A stretch of 64,000 nucleotides of DNA, taken from positions 62,001-126,000 of the forward strand of contig NZ_AORV01000022.1 in the NCBI RefSeq assembly GCF_000350485.1. Direction: 5' to 3'. The position numbers and the translations under genes were made by a program. Below the pieces are notes generated by a model. That model was not told the origin of the DNA, searched no databases, and saw only the letters and a program-made list of their open reading frames with translations. The first letter of the stretch is position 1. Each line of letters opens with the position of its first letter. This document shows, in pieces, positions 27,824 to 38,700 of this stretch. Source of the stretch: Ruminiclostridium cellobioparum subsp. termitidis CT1112 (GTDB lineage Bacteria; Bacillota; Clostridia; Acetivibrionales; DSM-1351).

Positions 27824-28508
27824 ACTGAAAGCTCCTTATCATTTCTTTGAATATGTCGGTGTCCAGTGATTTAATGTTATATAATTCCGGAAGCAATTAC
27901 TACATGACAGTTTTTAGGTTTGTTACACATTTTTTACATGCCTGCAGGCAGCAAAAAAATATATCAACCTGTGAGAAAACCCGGCTTTCCCCTTCTGTTA
28001 CTAATAAACCTGCATATATGCTTTCGATAGATATCCCGTTTTATTATAAAATCTTTACTTTACTAATGTTTTTTTTACCATCCCATACCCGGCTGCCCTT
28101 ATGATTTAATTGTTCACTATTGATTCATTATGGTAAACAATCAACGTGTCTCCTCGATAATGGGCGATTTACATAAAATTAATTGTCGAATTTTGGTGAT
28201 ATTCTACCAAACCATATAATCCGCATATATGCAGTATTTGACAGACTTATTGGGATTAATATAATATTGAATCGTTATCTATTTTGTAGTATAATTCGAC
28301 AATATAATACTATTTTTTCTTTTTTCTACAACAACGTCAGTTTACTGTTTAACTCTCAGGTGACATTGTCGTCACATTTAATATTCGGACTGATTGTTTT
28401 ACTGTGTCAAAATGGAAGAGTATAACTTAATCGGTTTGCTAAATATATAGATAAATGCAAGCTTATTTTTTTGAAACTGCGTTAAAAGGGTCGCAGCTAG
28501 GAGGTCAC
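27824..28508. other. Divergent intergenic region, lplB-like / oppB
   Basis: A 685-bp AT-rich region separates the oligosaccharide operon (leftward) from the opp operon (rightward). The opp promoter lies at 28267-28295. AATTGTCGAATT at 28181-28192 is repeated inverted as AATTCGACAAT at 28293-28303, overlapping the -10. For the leftward operon only a TATAAT without a good -35 is visible (28048-28043). No believable gene is present. Confidence 0.6.
28267..28295 (+). promoter_or_regulatory. opp operon promoter
   Basis: TTGAAT (28267-28272) and TATAAT (28290-28295) are separated by 17 bp, about 215 bp upstream of the oppB start. The long leader and the inverted GTCGAA element over the -10 suggest added regulation. 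Confidence 0.65.
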
Positions 28509-29432
28509 ATGGCAAAATATATACTTAAGAGATTGTTGGTTTCATTATTGACATTATGGATTATGTTTACATTAACTTTTTTCTTGATGCATTTAACACC
28601 AGGCAGCCCATTCCTGGGAGATAAAAAATTAACTCCTGAAATTCTGGCAAACCTTGAAGCAAAATATGGTTTGGATAAGCCAATCCTGGTTCAATACGAA
28701 AAATACGCAAAAAATGTCCTTACCGGAGACTTTGGCGAATCAATCACTCTGGCAGGACAGGATGTAAAGGACATAATAGTGAGAAAGTTCCCATATTCTC
28801 TTAAACTCGGGCTCTTTTCCAGTGCCATTGCCATCCTTGTGGGTACTGTACTTGGTACTATCAGTGCACTAAAGAAAAATACGGGAACCGACAGGGCAAT
28901 AATGCTGATCGTAACTATAGGTATAGCTGTTCCCAGCTTTGTTGTAGCCACGGTAAGCATGGTGGTATTCGGGGTCAAATTTCATTTGTTCCCGACGGTA
29001 AGTCATCTGGATACCCTGTCCAGCTATATCCTGCCCGGCTTTGCGCTCTCCTTTTTCCCGCTGAGCTTTATTACAAGACTTATGCGTTCATCAATGCTGG
29101 ATGTCATTAATCAGGACTATATCAGGACTGCACGTGCCAAAGGGCTCTCCGACAGGATGGTTATTTTTAAACATGGCTTGAGAAATGGAATTCTGCCGGT
29201 TGTCACCTATGCCGGCCCAATGGTTGCAGGTGTGCTAACAGGTTCCTTCGTAATAGAATCCATATTTTCCATTCCCGGATTGGGAAGTTCTTTTGTAACC
29301 AGTATTACCGCAAAAGATTATCCGACAGTAATGGGTGTAACCATCTTCTTCGGTGCGGTGCTTATTTTTATGAACTTCTTGGTGGATATAATATACAGAT
29401 TCGTTGATCCGAGAATCAATATTACAAAATAA
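28509..29432 (+). CDS. oppB: Oligopeptide ABC transporter permease OppB
   Basis: From the ATG at 28509 the protein has 307 residues. The frame is open 18 codons further, but AGGAGGTCAC directly precedes this ATG, and MAKYILKRLL is the usual family start. It has six membrane helices, LTPGSPFLGD after the first, and the permease loop YIRTARAKGLSDRMVIFKHGLRNGILPVVTYAGP. With OppC it forms the channel for peptides. It is the first gene of oppBCDF, with oppA behind. Related transporters carry nickel or sugars, so peptide specificity is inferred. Confidence 0.93.
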   Translation: MAKYILKRLLVSLLTLWIMFTLTFFLMHLTPGSPFLGDKKLTPEILANLEAKYGLDKPILVQYEKYAKNVLTGDFGESITLAGQDVKDIIVRKFPYSLKLGLFSSAIAILVGTVLGTISALKKNTGTDRAIMLIVTIGIAVPSFVVATVSMVVFGVKFHLFPTVSHLDTLSSYILPGFALSFFPLSFITRLMRSSMLDVINQDYIRTARAKGLSDRMVIFKHGLRNGILPVVTYAGPMVAGVLTGSFVIESIFSIPGLGSSFVTSITAKDYPTVMGVTIFFGAVLIFMNFLVDIIYRFVDPRINITK

Positions 29433-29483
29433 GCAGGGTTTCATTACAAAATATTGCTGCGGGGCAGCGGAATGGAGAAAGAG

Positions 29484-30470
29484 ATGAATAAATCCGAAAT
29501 TTTAGATAATAAATTGTTTATGCCTGCCACAGAGAGTGAAAAGGCAACGGTCGAAGTTATGCGGCCGTCGGTGGGGTATTGGAAGGATGCCTGGAAAAGG
29601 CTCAGGACCAACAAGGTTGCCATGGGTTCACTGATCGTTATATTGCTGGTTATATTGGCAGCCATCATAGGTCCAATGCTTTCACCATATGCATATGACC
29701 AGATTAATAAAGGCAGTGAGAATTTATCTCCGAATGCCCAGCATATTTTTGGTACCGACAGCCTTGGAAGAGATTTGTTCACCAGAACCATGATCGGTGC
29801 CAGGATCTCTATTTCTGTCGGTGTTGTTGCCGCTATAATGATATCCATAATAGGCATACTGTACGGCGCAATTTCCGGTTTTCTCGGAGGCTGGGTCGAT
29901 ATTGTAATGATGAGAATTGTTGATATAGTTTATTCCATACCTACAATTTTGATCGTTATACTGCTCCAGGTAGTTCTTAAAAACCCCATAGACAAATTCC
30001 TGTCCTCCGCAAATGCTCCCGGTTTTCTCAAAGGCCTGGGAGTCGGTTTGATAAGTATATTCTTTGTTCTGGCACTGCTCTACTGGGTTGATATGGCCAG
30101 AATAGTCCGCGGACAAATCCTGGCTTTAAAAGAGCAGGAATATGTCCTGGCTGCAAAGGTGCTTGGCGCCGGCAGTAAGGATATCATATTAAAACATTTG
30201 ATTCCTAACTGTATCGGTCAAATAATTGTTGTTGCAACCCTAAAAATACCTGAAGCCATATTCGTGGAATCATTTTTAAGTTTCATAGGTCTTGGTGTAT
30301 CCATACCCATGGCTTCACTGGGGTCCCTGTCACAGGCGGCGCTGAAGGGTATATATTCATATCCCTACATGCTTATTTTCCCGGCTGCAACCATAAGTAT
30401 CATCATATTGTCCATGAATCTTTTTGGGGACGGGCTCAGAGATGCACTGGATCCAAGAATGAAGAAATAG
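29484..30470 (+). CDS. oppC: Oligopeptide ABC transporter permease OppC
   Basis: The protein (about 328 residues from the ATG at 29484) has a cytoplasmic N-terminus with the family segment YWKDAWKRLRTNKVAMGS, six membrane helices and the loop YVLAAKVLGAGSKDIILKHLIPNCIGQ. Possible starts are TTG 29454, ATG 29472 and ATG 29484. GGAG lies 6 bases before the last one, which I prefer. It pairs with OppB. The LSPNAQHIFGTDSLGRDLFTRTMIGARIS stretch, given here only in part, is a hallmark of OppC/DppC proteins. Confidence 0.93.
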   Translation: MNKSEILDNKLFMPATESEKATVEVMRPSVGYWKDAWKRLRTNKVAMGSLIVILLVILAAIIGPMLSPYAYDQINKGSENLSPNAQHIFGTDSLGRDLFTRTMIGARISISVGVVAAIMISIIGILYGAISGFLGGWVDIVMMRIVDIVYSIPTILIVILLQVVLKNPIDKFLSSANAPGFLKGLGVGLISIFFVLALLYWVDMARIVRGQILALKEQEYVLAAKVLGAGSKDIILKHLIPNCIGQIIVVATLKIPEAIFVESFLSFIGLGVSIPMASLGSLSQAALKGIYSYPYMLIFPAATISIIILSMNLFGDGLRDALDPRMKK

Positions 30471-30546
30471 CTTTGGGAGAATTACAATTACTGTTTTTAG
30501 GCCGCTCAGCGGCTCAAAGCCATAACATGGCTTGGGAGGTTAACTA

Positions 30547-31554
30547 ATGAGTAAAGAATTGCTTAAAATAAATGATTTAAAAGTTTCGTTTTTTACACCG
30601 GCCGGTGAGGTTAAAGCCGTTAACGGTGTAAGTTACACCCTTGAACCCGGTAAGGTATTGGGTATCGTTGGTGAATCGGGTTCCGGAAAAAGTGTTTCCT
30701 CCTATTCAATCATGGGGCTTATAGACAAGCCCGGTAAAATGGTTGGGGGCAGCATTACTTTCGACGGCAAGGATGTTTCAGCAATGAAGAAAGCTGAAAG
30801 ACAGAATTTTTCCGGTAACGAAGTAGCAATGATTTTTCAGGATCCAATGACCTGTCTGAATCCTGTATTTACTATCGGAAATCAGATAGCCGAATCCCTT
30901 TACCACAAATACGGAAAGATTTCAAAGGAAGAAGTAAAGAAAAGGTCCATAGAGCTGTTGTCCCTGGTGGGTATAAATGAGCCCGAAAAACGTCTTTCCC
31001 AATATCCACATGAATTTTCAGGAGGTATGCGCCAAAGGGCAATGATAGCCATGGCTCTTGCAGGTGCTCCCAAGCTGCTTATAGCAGACGAGCCCACAAC
31101 TGCGCTTGATGTTACCATACAGGCTCAGATACTTGAACTGCTGAAGGATATCCAGAAAAAAACCGGCATGGCCATAGTGCTTATAACCCATGATCTTGGA
31201 ATAGTGGCCGATATGGCTGATGATGTAATAGTCATGTACGGAGGAAAAATTGTTGAGCAGGGCACGGTGTACAGTATTTTCCACAATCCGCGCCACCCTT
31301 ATACAAAGGGTTTGATACGTTCTCTGCCCGACCTGAACAAGAAGGGTGAAAAACTGGTTCCTATTAAAGGAAATCCTATTGATCTTCTCAATCTTCCGAA
31401 GGGCTGTGCGTTTGCCCCCAGATGTGAAAACTGCCTTAAGGTTTGTATAAACCACATGCCGGCAGAACATGTTGAGGAGGACGGGCATAGAACTGCCTGC
31501 TGGCTTTATGACCGTAGAGCAAATAATAATGCGGAGGTAAAAAAGAATGGCTAA
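30547..31554 (+). CDS. oppD: Oligopeptide ABC transporter ATPase OppD
   Basis: The 335-residue ATPase has Walker A GESGSGKS (residues 43-50), signature EFSGGMRQR, Walker [13 protein letters not shown] and a switch His in LITHDLG. The C-terminal oligopeptide-transporter extension contains [15 protein letters not shown], a Cys-rich stretch that often carries an iron-sulfur cluster in DppD/OppD-type ATPases. GGGAGG precedes the ATG. Its end overlaps oppF by 8 bp, so the two ATPases are translationally coupled and work as a heterodimer under OppBC. Confidence 0.95.
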   Translation: MSKELLKINDLKVSFFTPAGEVKAVNGVSYTLEPGKVLGIVGESGSGKSVSSYSIMGLIDKPGKMVGGSITFDGKDVSAMKKAERQNFSGNEVAMIFQDPMTCLNPVFTIGNQIAESLYHKYGKISKEEVKKRSIELLSLVGINEPEKRLSQYPHEFSGGMRQRAMIAMALAGAPKLLIADEPTTALDVTIQAQILELLKDIQKKTGMAIVLITHDLGIVADMADDVIVMYGGKIVEQGTVYSIFHNPRHPYTKGLIRSLPDLNKKGEKLVPIKGNPIDLLNLPKGCAFAPRCENCLKVCINHMPAEHVEEDGHRTACWLYDRRANNNAEVKKNG

Positions 31555-32554
31555 GGAAACCGGAACTTCTGCTGAAGATAAAAAAGTTCTTATAGAAGTT
31601 AATAATCTAAAGCAATATTTCAACATAAGGAATAAATTAGGGGAAAAAGCCTCCGTCAAAGCGGTTGACGACGTTACCTTCAATATATACAAAGGGGAAA
31701 CTCTGGGTCTAGTGGGTGAGTCGGGTTCGGGTAAAACCACCCTCGGCCGCTCCATACTCCGGGTTTACGATCCTACTTCCGGACAGATCAAGTTTTCAGG
31801 GGTGGATATAACAAAACTCCAAAAGGGCAAACTGCTGCCCTACAGAAAGAAAATGCAGTACATTTTCCAGGATCCGTATGCATCCCTTGATCCCCGTATG
31901 ACAGTATCCGATATTGTGGGTGAAGCACTGGACATACACAAGCTTGCAACTTCAAAAAAGGACAGGGCCGATAAAATAAGAGAACTCTTAAGGCTGGTCG
32001 GTCTGAATACCGAACATTCTTCGCGTTATCCCCATGAATTTTCAGGCGGTCAGCGTCAAAGAATCGGTATAGCACGCGCCATAGCCGTAGAGCCCGAATT
32101 CATAGTCTGTGATGAGCCTGTTTCGGCACTTGACGTGTCAATAAGAGCGCAGATCATAAATACTCTTGAAGAGATGCAGGAAAGATTGAATCTGACATAC
32201 CTGTTTATCTCTCACGACCTTGGAGTTGTAAGACATACCTGCGACAGGGTGGGAGTCATGTATCTGGGGCACATTGTCGAACTGGTTGAATCCGAGGAAT
32301 TGTATAAGAATCCTCTTCATCCATACACTCAGGCACTGCTCACTGCTATACCGGAGCCCGATCCTGAAATTGCAAAGAAAAGAAACAGGATAATACTGAA
32401 GGGTGAAATACCTTCACCTGTAAATCCTCCTTCAGGCTGCAAATTCAGAACCAGATGCCCTTACGCAAAAGATATCTGTGCAAAGCAGGTACCCGAATTC
32501 AAAGACTACGGAAACGGTCATTATGTGGCCTGTCACTTTACAGGCAAACTTTGA
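31547..32554 (+). CDS. oppF: Oligopeptide ABC transporter ATPase OppF
   Basis: The 335-residue ATPase has Walker A GESGSGKTT, signature EFSGGQRQRIGIARA, Walker B FIVCDEPVSALD and LFISHDLG. The C-terminal extension has GCKFRTRCPYAKDIC, again with spaced Cys residues. GGAGG lies within the end of oppD, which it overlaps by 8 bp. It powers import together with OppD. A 192-bp gap with a weak hairpin around 32631-32655 separates it from oppA. Confidence 0.95.
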   Translation: MAKETGTSAEDKKVLIEVNNLKQYFNIRNKLGEKASVKAVDDVTFNIYKGETLGLVGESGSGKTTLGRSILRVYDPTSGQIKFSGVDITKLQKGKLLPYRKKMQYIFQDPYASLDPRMTVSDIVGEALDIHKLATSKKDRADKIRELLRLVGLNTEHSSRYPHEFSGGQRQRIGIARAIAVEPEFIVCDEPVSALDVSIRAQIINTLEEMQERLNLTYLFISHDLGVVRHTCDRVGVMYLGHIVELVESEELYKNPLHPYTQALLTAIPEPDPEIAKKRNRIILKGEIPSPVNPPSGCKFRTRCPYAKDICAKQVPEFKDYGNGHYVACHFTGKL

Positions 32555-32746
32555 GTTGTGCAGGTTTTCCATATTGCAAGATGATAAAAGTTCTTCAGCA
32601 ATCCGATGAGGTCGACATTGGATTAAAACAAAAAAGGTATATATCCTTTTATTCAAGAGAAGAATATTTTTATTGTAATAATGGACTTAATTAATAGTTA
32701 GAGCCAGTAATCGCACTAAAATTCAAAATAATAGGGAGAATAATTA

Positions 32747-34363
32747 ATGAAGAGAATATTAGCACTAATTCTTACACTAGCAGCCATTATAACAGTATTC
32801 GCCGGCTGCGGAAGCGCGGCGAACACCGGCGGAAAGGCTATCAGCGCAACCATAGCTTCCGAGCCTAAGACACTTGATCCGTCCCTTAATAATGCAGTCG
32901 ACGGCGGAAATTATATTTTATGCGCATTTGAAGGTTTAACCACCATCGGCAAGGACGGAACAATTGTAGCCGGTGCCGCGGAGAAATGGGAAACCAGCAC
33001 CGACGGTCTTGTCTGGACCTTCCATATCCGTAAGGATGCAAAATGGTCCGACGGTAAAGATGTAACTGCCAATGATTTTATCTATTCCTGGAAAAGAACC
33101 GTAAATAAGGATACTGCAGCAGATTACGCCTACTATGTATACTTTATCAAAAACGGCGAAAAGATCAATGCCGGCGAAGCCGATATGGACACATTGGGAG
33201 TAAAGGCACTTGACGATAAAACTCTTGAGGTAACTCTTGAGAATGCATGCCCGTTCTTTACCGAAATAGTTGCCTTCCCTGCACTGGTTCCGCAGAGAGA
33301 GGATATCGTAGCAAATAATGCAAGCAAATGGGCTCTTGATCCTGCAACCTATGTAGGAAACGGTCCTTACAAGCTCACAAGCTGGGAGCATGACTCCAAG
33401 ATCACCTTTGAAAAAAGTGACACTTACTGGGGTAAGGATTCCATAGTCGCTCCTAAAATCGAGTGGTATCTTATGAATGACCAGAATGCCATACTGAGTG
33501 CATTTAAGAATGGTCAGGTAGCATATGCAAAAAATATACCAACCGATGAACTGGCAGCTGAAAAAGACGCCGGAAACCTTAAAATTCTTCCGTTGCTTGG
33601 AACCTACTACATTGACCTTGTAAACAGCAAGGCTCCCTTTGATAATCCAAAGGTAAGAAAAGCCTTCTCACTGGCAATTGACCGTAATTACCTTGTTGAA
33701 AAGGTTAAAAAAGGAGGAGAAACTCCTGCTTCAGCCTTTGTACCTTACGGTATCGCAGACGTAAAACAGGAGCCTGACTTCCGTACAACTTCAGGCGAAT
33801 TTATATCAACCAAACCTGAAGATTATGAAAAGAACGTTGCTGAGGCTAAAAAATTACTTGCCGAGGCAGGCTACCCCGGCGGAAAAGGCTTGCCGAAAAT
33901 CACTTTCGGTTTGAATTCCGGTTCAGGACATGAACCTGTAGCTGAAGCTTTACAGCAGATGTGGAAGGAAAACCTCGGTGTTGAGGTTGAAATCCTCGCT
34001 CAGGAATGGAACGTATTCCAGCAGTCAAGAAAAGACGGTGTTTACAATATAAACAGAAACGGTTGGTTAGGTGACTACATGGATCCGTCAACCTTTATGG
34101 ATATGTTTACCACCGGAAACGGACAGAACAACGCCAAGTACAGCAATAAGCAATATGACGAAAAGATATCGGCAGCAAGAAAAGAAACCGACACTGCAAA
34201 ACGTATACAGCTATTCCACGATGCTGAGAAAATCCTTATGGAGGATGCTCCTATAGCTCCTCTCTATTTCTACACCGAACCTGTTGTAATATCAAAGGAT
34301 TTACAGGGAATAGTAAATACAAAACTCGGTTTTGTACTCTTTAACTGGGCATCATTTAAATAA
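32747..34363 (+). CDS. oppA: Oligopeptide-binding lipoprotein OppA
   Basis: The 538-residue protein starts with a lipoprotein signal peptide ending VFAGC, so the Cys near residue 21 is lipidated. The mature part is a family 5 binding protein: ISATIASEPKTLDPSLNN, WTFHIRKDAKWSDGKDVTANDFIYSWKR (in part), YVGNGPYKLTSWEHD, VRKAFSLAIDRNYLV and NRNGWLGDYMDPSTF. It captures peptides and delivers them to OppBC. It is unusual only in coming last in the operon. GGGAG precedes the ATG. A strong terminator follows at 34419-34470. Confidence 0.95.
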   Translation: MKRILALILTLAAIITVFAGCGSAANTGGKAISATIASEPKTLDPSLNNAVDGGNYILCAFEGLTTIGKDGTIVAGAAEKWETSTDGLVWTFHIRKDAKWSDGKDVTANDFIYSWKRTVNKDTAADYAYYVYFIKNGEKINAGEADMDTLGVKALDDKTLEVTLENACPFFTEIVAFPALVPQREDIVANNASKWALDPATYVGNGPYKLTSWEHDSKITFEKSDTYWGKDSIVAPKIEWYLMNDQNAILSAFKNGQVAYAKNIPTDELAAEKDAGNLKILPLLGTYYIDLVNSKAPFDNPKVRKAFSLAIDRNYLVEKVKKGGETPASAFVPYGIADVKQEPDFRTTSGEFISTKPEDYEKNVAEAKKLLAEAGYPGGKGLPKITFGLNSGSGHEPVAEALQQMWKENLGVEVEILAQEWNVFQQSRKDGVYNINRNGWLGDYMDPSTFMDMFTTGNGQNNAKYSNKQYDEKISAARKETDTAKRIQLFHDAEKILMEDAPIAPLYFYTEPVVISKDLQGIVNTKLGFVLFNWASFK

Positions 34364-34418
34364 TTGTAATTCATTTTATTAAGCTGAAAGTGAACTATTG
34401 GGATAAATAAAATATGAT

Positions 34419-34470
34419 AACCCCCTGTAGATTCGGGTCGGACCCGTCGTCTGCAGGGGGGTTCTTGTTT
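34419..34470 (+). terminator. Terminator of the opp operon
   Basis: AACCCCCTGTAGA pairs with TCTGCAGGGGGGTT around an inner GGGTC/GACCC stem, followed by CTTGTTTTT. The convergent YibE/F gene ends directly behind it. Confidence 0.88.
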
Positions 34471-35679
34471 TTAACTTCTCCGGGTCATGAGCCATGAACT
34501 GATAAAAGCCACCAGGGGCACAGTAAGAATGATTCCAATGGAACCGGCAACTCCTTGAATAACCTCCACACCGATATAATCCGAATTAATCAGCTGAATA
34601 AACGGAATATCATAGGCCCTGGTCAAAATAAGTGTGTTCAGGGATGATCCCACAAATGCCAGAATCAAAGTATTTGCCATAGTACCCATGGCATCACGGC
34701 CGATATTCATACCTGATACAAACAGTTTTCCCAGGGACAAATCATGATTTAACATGTACAGTTCATTGACCGACGAGGCAATAGACATGGCAACATCCAT
34801 TACGGCACCCAATGCGGCTATCAGGACTCCGCTCACCAGCAGCCCGCTTATCTTCATTCCCTTATCCGTGACATTAAGTATCAAGCTTTCTGCATCACTC
34901 ATATTAAATCCGTTGAATGGGGTAAGGTATCCGACTAAAGCTGCAATGATCCCTGCTGCTGCAACCCCTGCAGTACAGCCAAGAACAGCCGAAACAGCCT
35001 TTCGTGTAAAGCCGTCCAGCAAAAGCAGCGACACGGTTGTTGTTACCACTGCAATTACACTGGTAATAAGTATGGAATTAAATCCTCTCATCATCAAGGG
35101 CATTAATATAAACCATATGCAAACCAATGTAAAGATCAGCCCCAATAACGCTTTTGCACCCTTCTTTCCGCCAATGGCCACAAGAAGCAGCATGAATACA
35201 AGGATGAACACACCCAGTACCATACTCCGGTCATAGTTGTACATGACGGCATATAGCATTCCTTTTTCGTTTGTATCTATCCTGACAATAATACGGTCGC
35301 CGGTATGGACATCCACATTTGCCAGTGCACTGAGATAATTTGTTAATTGCAGTATTTCCCCTTTATGTACTCCCCCCAGGATTTCAATTTTCAATTCCTG
35401 CTTTCCCAGCCTTCTCCCTTCAGATCTAACATAATCCGGTTCGGCATCATCATAGAGTACATCTGTTACGCGTGCCGGCACAAACACAAACCGGCTTGCA
35501 CTGCTTGGAACATCCGTCGGGTCAGGCCGGTTAATAATTACTGCAGCAGTGATAAAAATGCCCAAAAACAATATTAAAACCAGCACTCTGATAATAATAC
35601 CCCTTTGGGAAATCTTCGATATCTTATCAGGAGTTTTTACATTATGTTTATACTCTGCCTCTTTATAATTCTTCCGCAA
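34471..35679 (-). CDS. YibE/F-family membrane protein
   Basis: The 402-residue protein has one N-terminal membrane helix (about 28-48), an extracytoplasmic OB-like segment (RFVFVPARVTDVLYDD to DRIIVRID), and about seven membrane helices in the C-terminal part with conserved LGAVMDVAMSIASSVNEL. This matches the YibE/F family, whose function is not established. No ATG is available near the N-terminus. The best start is a TTG at 35679 preceded by GGTGGGGG. The gene is single and converges on the opp terminator. Confidence 0.85.
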   Translation of the reverse strand: MRKNYKEAEYKHNVKTPDKISKISQRGIIIRVLVLILFLGIFITAAVIINRPDPTDVPSSASRFVFVPARVTDVLYDDAEPDYVRSEGRRLGKQELKIEILGGVHKGEILQLTNYLSALANVDVHTGDRIIVRIDTNEKGMLYAVMYNYDRSMVLGVFILVFMLLLVAIGGKKGAKALLGLIFTLVCIWFILMPLMMRGFNSILITSVIAVVTTTVSLLLLDGFTRKAVSAVLGCTAGVAAAGIIAALVGYLTPFNGFNMSDAESLILNVTDKGMKISGLLVSGVLIAALGAVMDVAMSIASSVNELYMLNHDLSLGKLFVSGMNIGRDAMGTMANTLILAFVGSSLNTLILTRAYDIPFIQLINSDYIGVEVIQGVAGSIGIILTVPLVAFISSWLMTRRS

Positions 35680-35766
35680 GTTCTGCCCCCACCTTCCGGT
35701 AAGGCTGTCTGAAAATTTACCGACAGCCTCACCGGATTTATATTTATAAAATCCTGCTTGATTGTA

Positions 35767-38700
35767 TTATTTCACACTGAGCTCCACCAGGTGCCGGAGA
35801 ATACCGGCCACCTCTGCACGTGAAACCTTTGCGTTTGGATTTATTTGATTGTTGTCATCGGCATTAAACAGCTTTGCTCCAAGTGTCCAGCCCACTGCAT
35901 CGGCTGCCCATGCAGGTACGGTCCTGCCATCGGCAAAAGACTTTGTATCCGCCGGGTTACCCGTATCAATTCCCACTGCCATGGCATATTTGTAGAGCAT
36001 GCAGGCAAGCTCGGAACGGGTGATCTCCCGGTCGGGCTCATACATATTGTTGCCGGCACCGGCTGTAATGCCCTTCTCTACCGCCCATGCCAGCGGCTCT
36101 CCATACCAGGCATCTGCTTTCACATCGTCAAAGCCGAGTATTCCGGCACTTGCAGGCTTGCTCTCGAGATTGTACAATACGGCTGCAAGCATACTCCTGG
36201 TCATTTTTTTATCCGGACTGAACAGATTTGGACCGGTACCTGTAAATAAATTACGGGAGGTAACGAAGGCAATATCTCCAGCCGCATCAGAACCTGAAGG
36301 AACATCTGTAAATGTCTTTGAGTTGTCTTTCAGCCTGATTGTGACAGAGCCTTCCAGCAGCAGAGTCATGCCCTGGCCGGTTAAAACGGATTTAGGAAGG
36401 ATACTCTCACTTCCATCCTTGTTTACCAGAACTGCAACCAATCCGTCAGCCGGCCTGGATACCGGAATACTGGCAGTGATTTTTCCGCTGAGCCTGCTCA
36501 GAGATTTGTTGTCAACGGCTATGTCAATATTTACAGACCTGTCTTGCATCCGCTGGAGGGAAACAGTCATATTTGTTCCTTCCAGCTTGCTGATTTCCTT
36601 GATTGCTGCATTTGTAATCCTCACTGAGGCAATAGCATCCGAGTTAACCGTCAGAGCAATTTTATCCTGACCGGCCAAGGCCGACAGAGAATGCACCGGC
36701 AATGTCACCCTTAACTCACCCGCTTCTCCCTTATACCTTGGAGAAATAACAATTTCCGGTTTTTTATTCTGTATTGCCGTATTAATAAGTGCTTGGGTAT
36801 CTTTATCATTTAATGAGACATTTGCTGCACCATTGTTAACGGTAACTTCGGGTGTAAACTTCACACTGCTTTTATCAGAAGTATCAAACACCGGTAGATT
36901 GCTGTTATTGTTACTGTTGTTGCTGCTATTACTGCTGTTGTTGTTATTGCTGCTGTTGCCGCTGTTACTGCCATTATTGCCGTTGCCATTGTTATTGCCG
37001 TTATTACCACCATCGTTGCCACCGTTGTTCTGCGCTGTGCAGATAATGTCATCCCTGTTTCTGATGCGGATCCGGTAGCCAAGAGTATCATGTGAGGATA
37101 AACCAACTGCTGAAATTTTTGCTCCTACAGACAGGTTGTTAATAGTTTTACTGCTGGTAATATACCCGTCAATAAATATACGTGCGTCTGTTCCGCTGCC
37201 GTCATGCACCATAATGCTTTCAACCGCATTGTTTGAAGTTGAGATACCCGCGACCGTCCCCTCTATCCTGACCAGGCTTCCCAGGTACGTGCCTTCATTT
37301 GCCTCTTTTGCGGTAATTTTTCTCGGTTCAGGCAAAGCCTTAACGGTACTGTCCACTACCTCTGTTATACCGGCCTGCAGCTGACGTTCTCCGAGATACG
37401 AGCTGGTGTACCCTGTAATTCGTACAGTCTGGCCTGCTCTGATGTCTCCTGATACAGGGAATACATTTATACCTCCTGTGGAATCCTGAACATAGATGCA
37501 GTCAAAGAAAGCGGTATCCCGGTCATAGCCCGAGGCGTTGGAGGTCACAATGCCTTCTATAACAAAACGCTGCCCTTCCGGAGCTCTATGCACCGCATCA
37601 ATGTCTGTGACGGCAGGTGAAGGCTTTATGCTGTCAATGATATTCTGAACCAGCTGATAGTTGCTGTTCTGCTTCTGTGTAACATTATCCAGATCAATTT
37701 TGACTTCAAAGGTTGAGAAGAAAGTAACCCCTGCCACTATGGCAAATCCCCCTCCGGGAAGGGTCTCAGCCGTCATAAGGTATGTCTGCCCTTCGGGGGT
37801 TATCCTGGCCGCTCCGGGTTTTGGTGCGTATTTCTGAGCCGAACCCAGCAGATCTTCAAACCTGGTTCCCCATGTGGTGCCAGGGAAGCCCTGTACCAGC
37901 GGAGTTGCACCGTTTGCAGCAATAGGTGCGCTGTTGTAGGCACTGAAGGTATTATTGGTTGCCTCCTTCACATCTTTAAGAAATGCCGACGCCAGAACAT
38001 CTGCAGACATTGCCTGGTAGTTGAAGACCTTCTGGTCTTCCGCCGTCTCACCGCCCAAAGTTATACGGTAGGACTCATTGGAGGCCCTGTCAGGATCAAC
38101 GACTATACCTTGTTCAACCCGCGCCTTTGCACCGATTGCCTCCAGTATCTCATTTGAAATGACAGCAGCCTGTTCTCCTGCCCCCGTTGGATCACCCCTG
38201 TCCGACTTTGAGCATACTATGATATTGCCCCCATTGCCGGCATACTGTTTTATTGCCTCTATTTCAGCATCGGTATACAAAAATTCTGTTACCGGAGTTC
38301 CGAAAGACGCAAACGGGACAGTCAAAACCAGCAGCTTTTTATCCTTAAGATTATCGTATGTAAGTTCACCCTTGCCCAGTCTTACCACACGAATGCCGCT
38401 TCTGTTGCACATCTCTATAAAAGCCTTGTCACTGTCGTTGTAATTGCCGGTGACATAGAAGTTGCTGTGACCGCCGTCGATTGCAATAGGAACAATACTT
38501 GACGGATCAAGCACTTCAAATTCTTTTTTAATTTCAAAATTATATGCCGTCCCCCCCAGCGTGGCCTGAACCCTGACGGTCAGAGTGACAATACCCAGCA
38601 GGTCTGGGATATAATCAAACATGTAGCTTGAGGCATCGGTTTTAGCAGGTATATCGGCTATGCCTGTTACTGTATCAATCACCTGGGTATTGTTAAGATG

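Noticed and set aside
28455-28508. 18-codon upstream extension of oppB
   Set aside because: The ATG at 28509 has a perfect AGGAGG site and the normal family N-terminus; the extension has neither.
36833-37078. Leu-rich open frame opposite the Asn/Ser/Gly linker
   Set aside because: It is the antisense of a low-complexity Asn/Ser tract, which always reads as poly-Leu.
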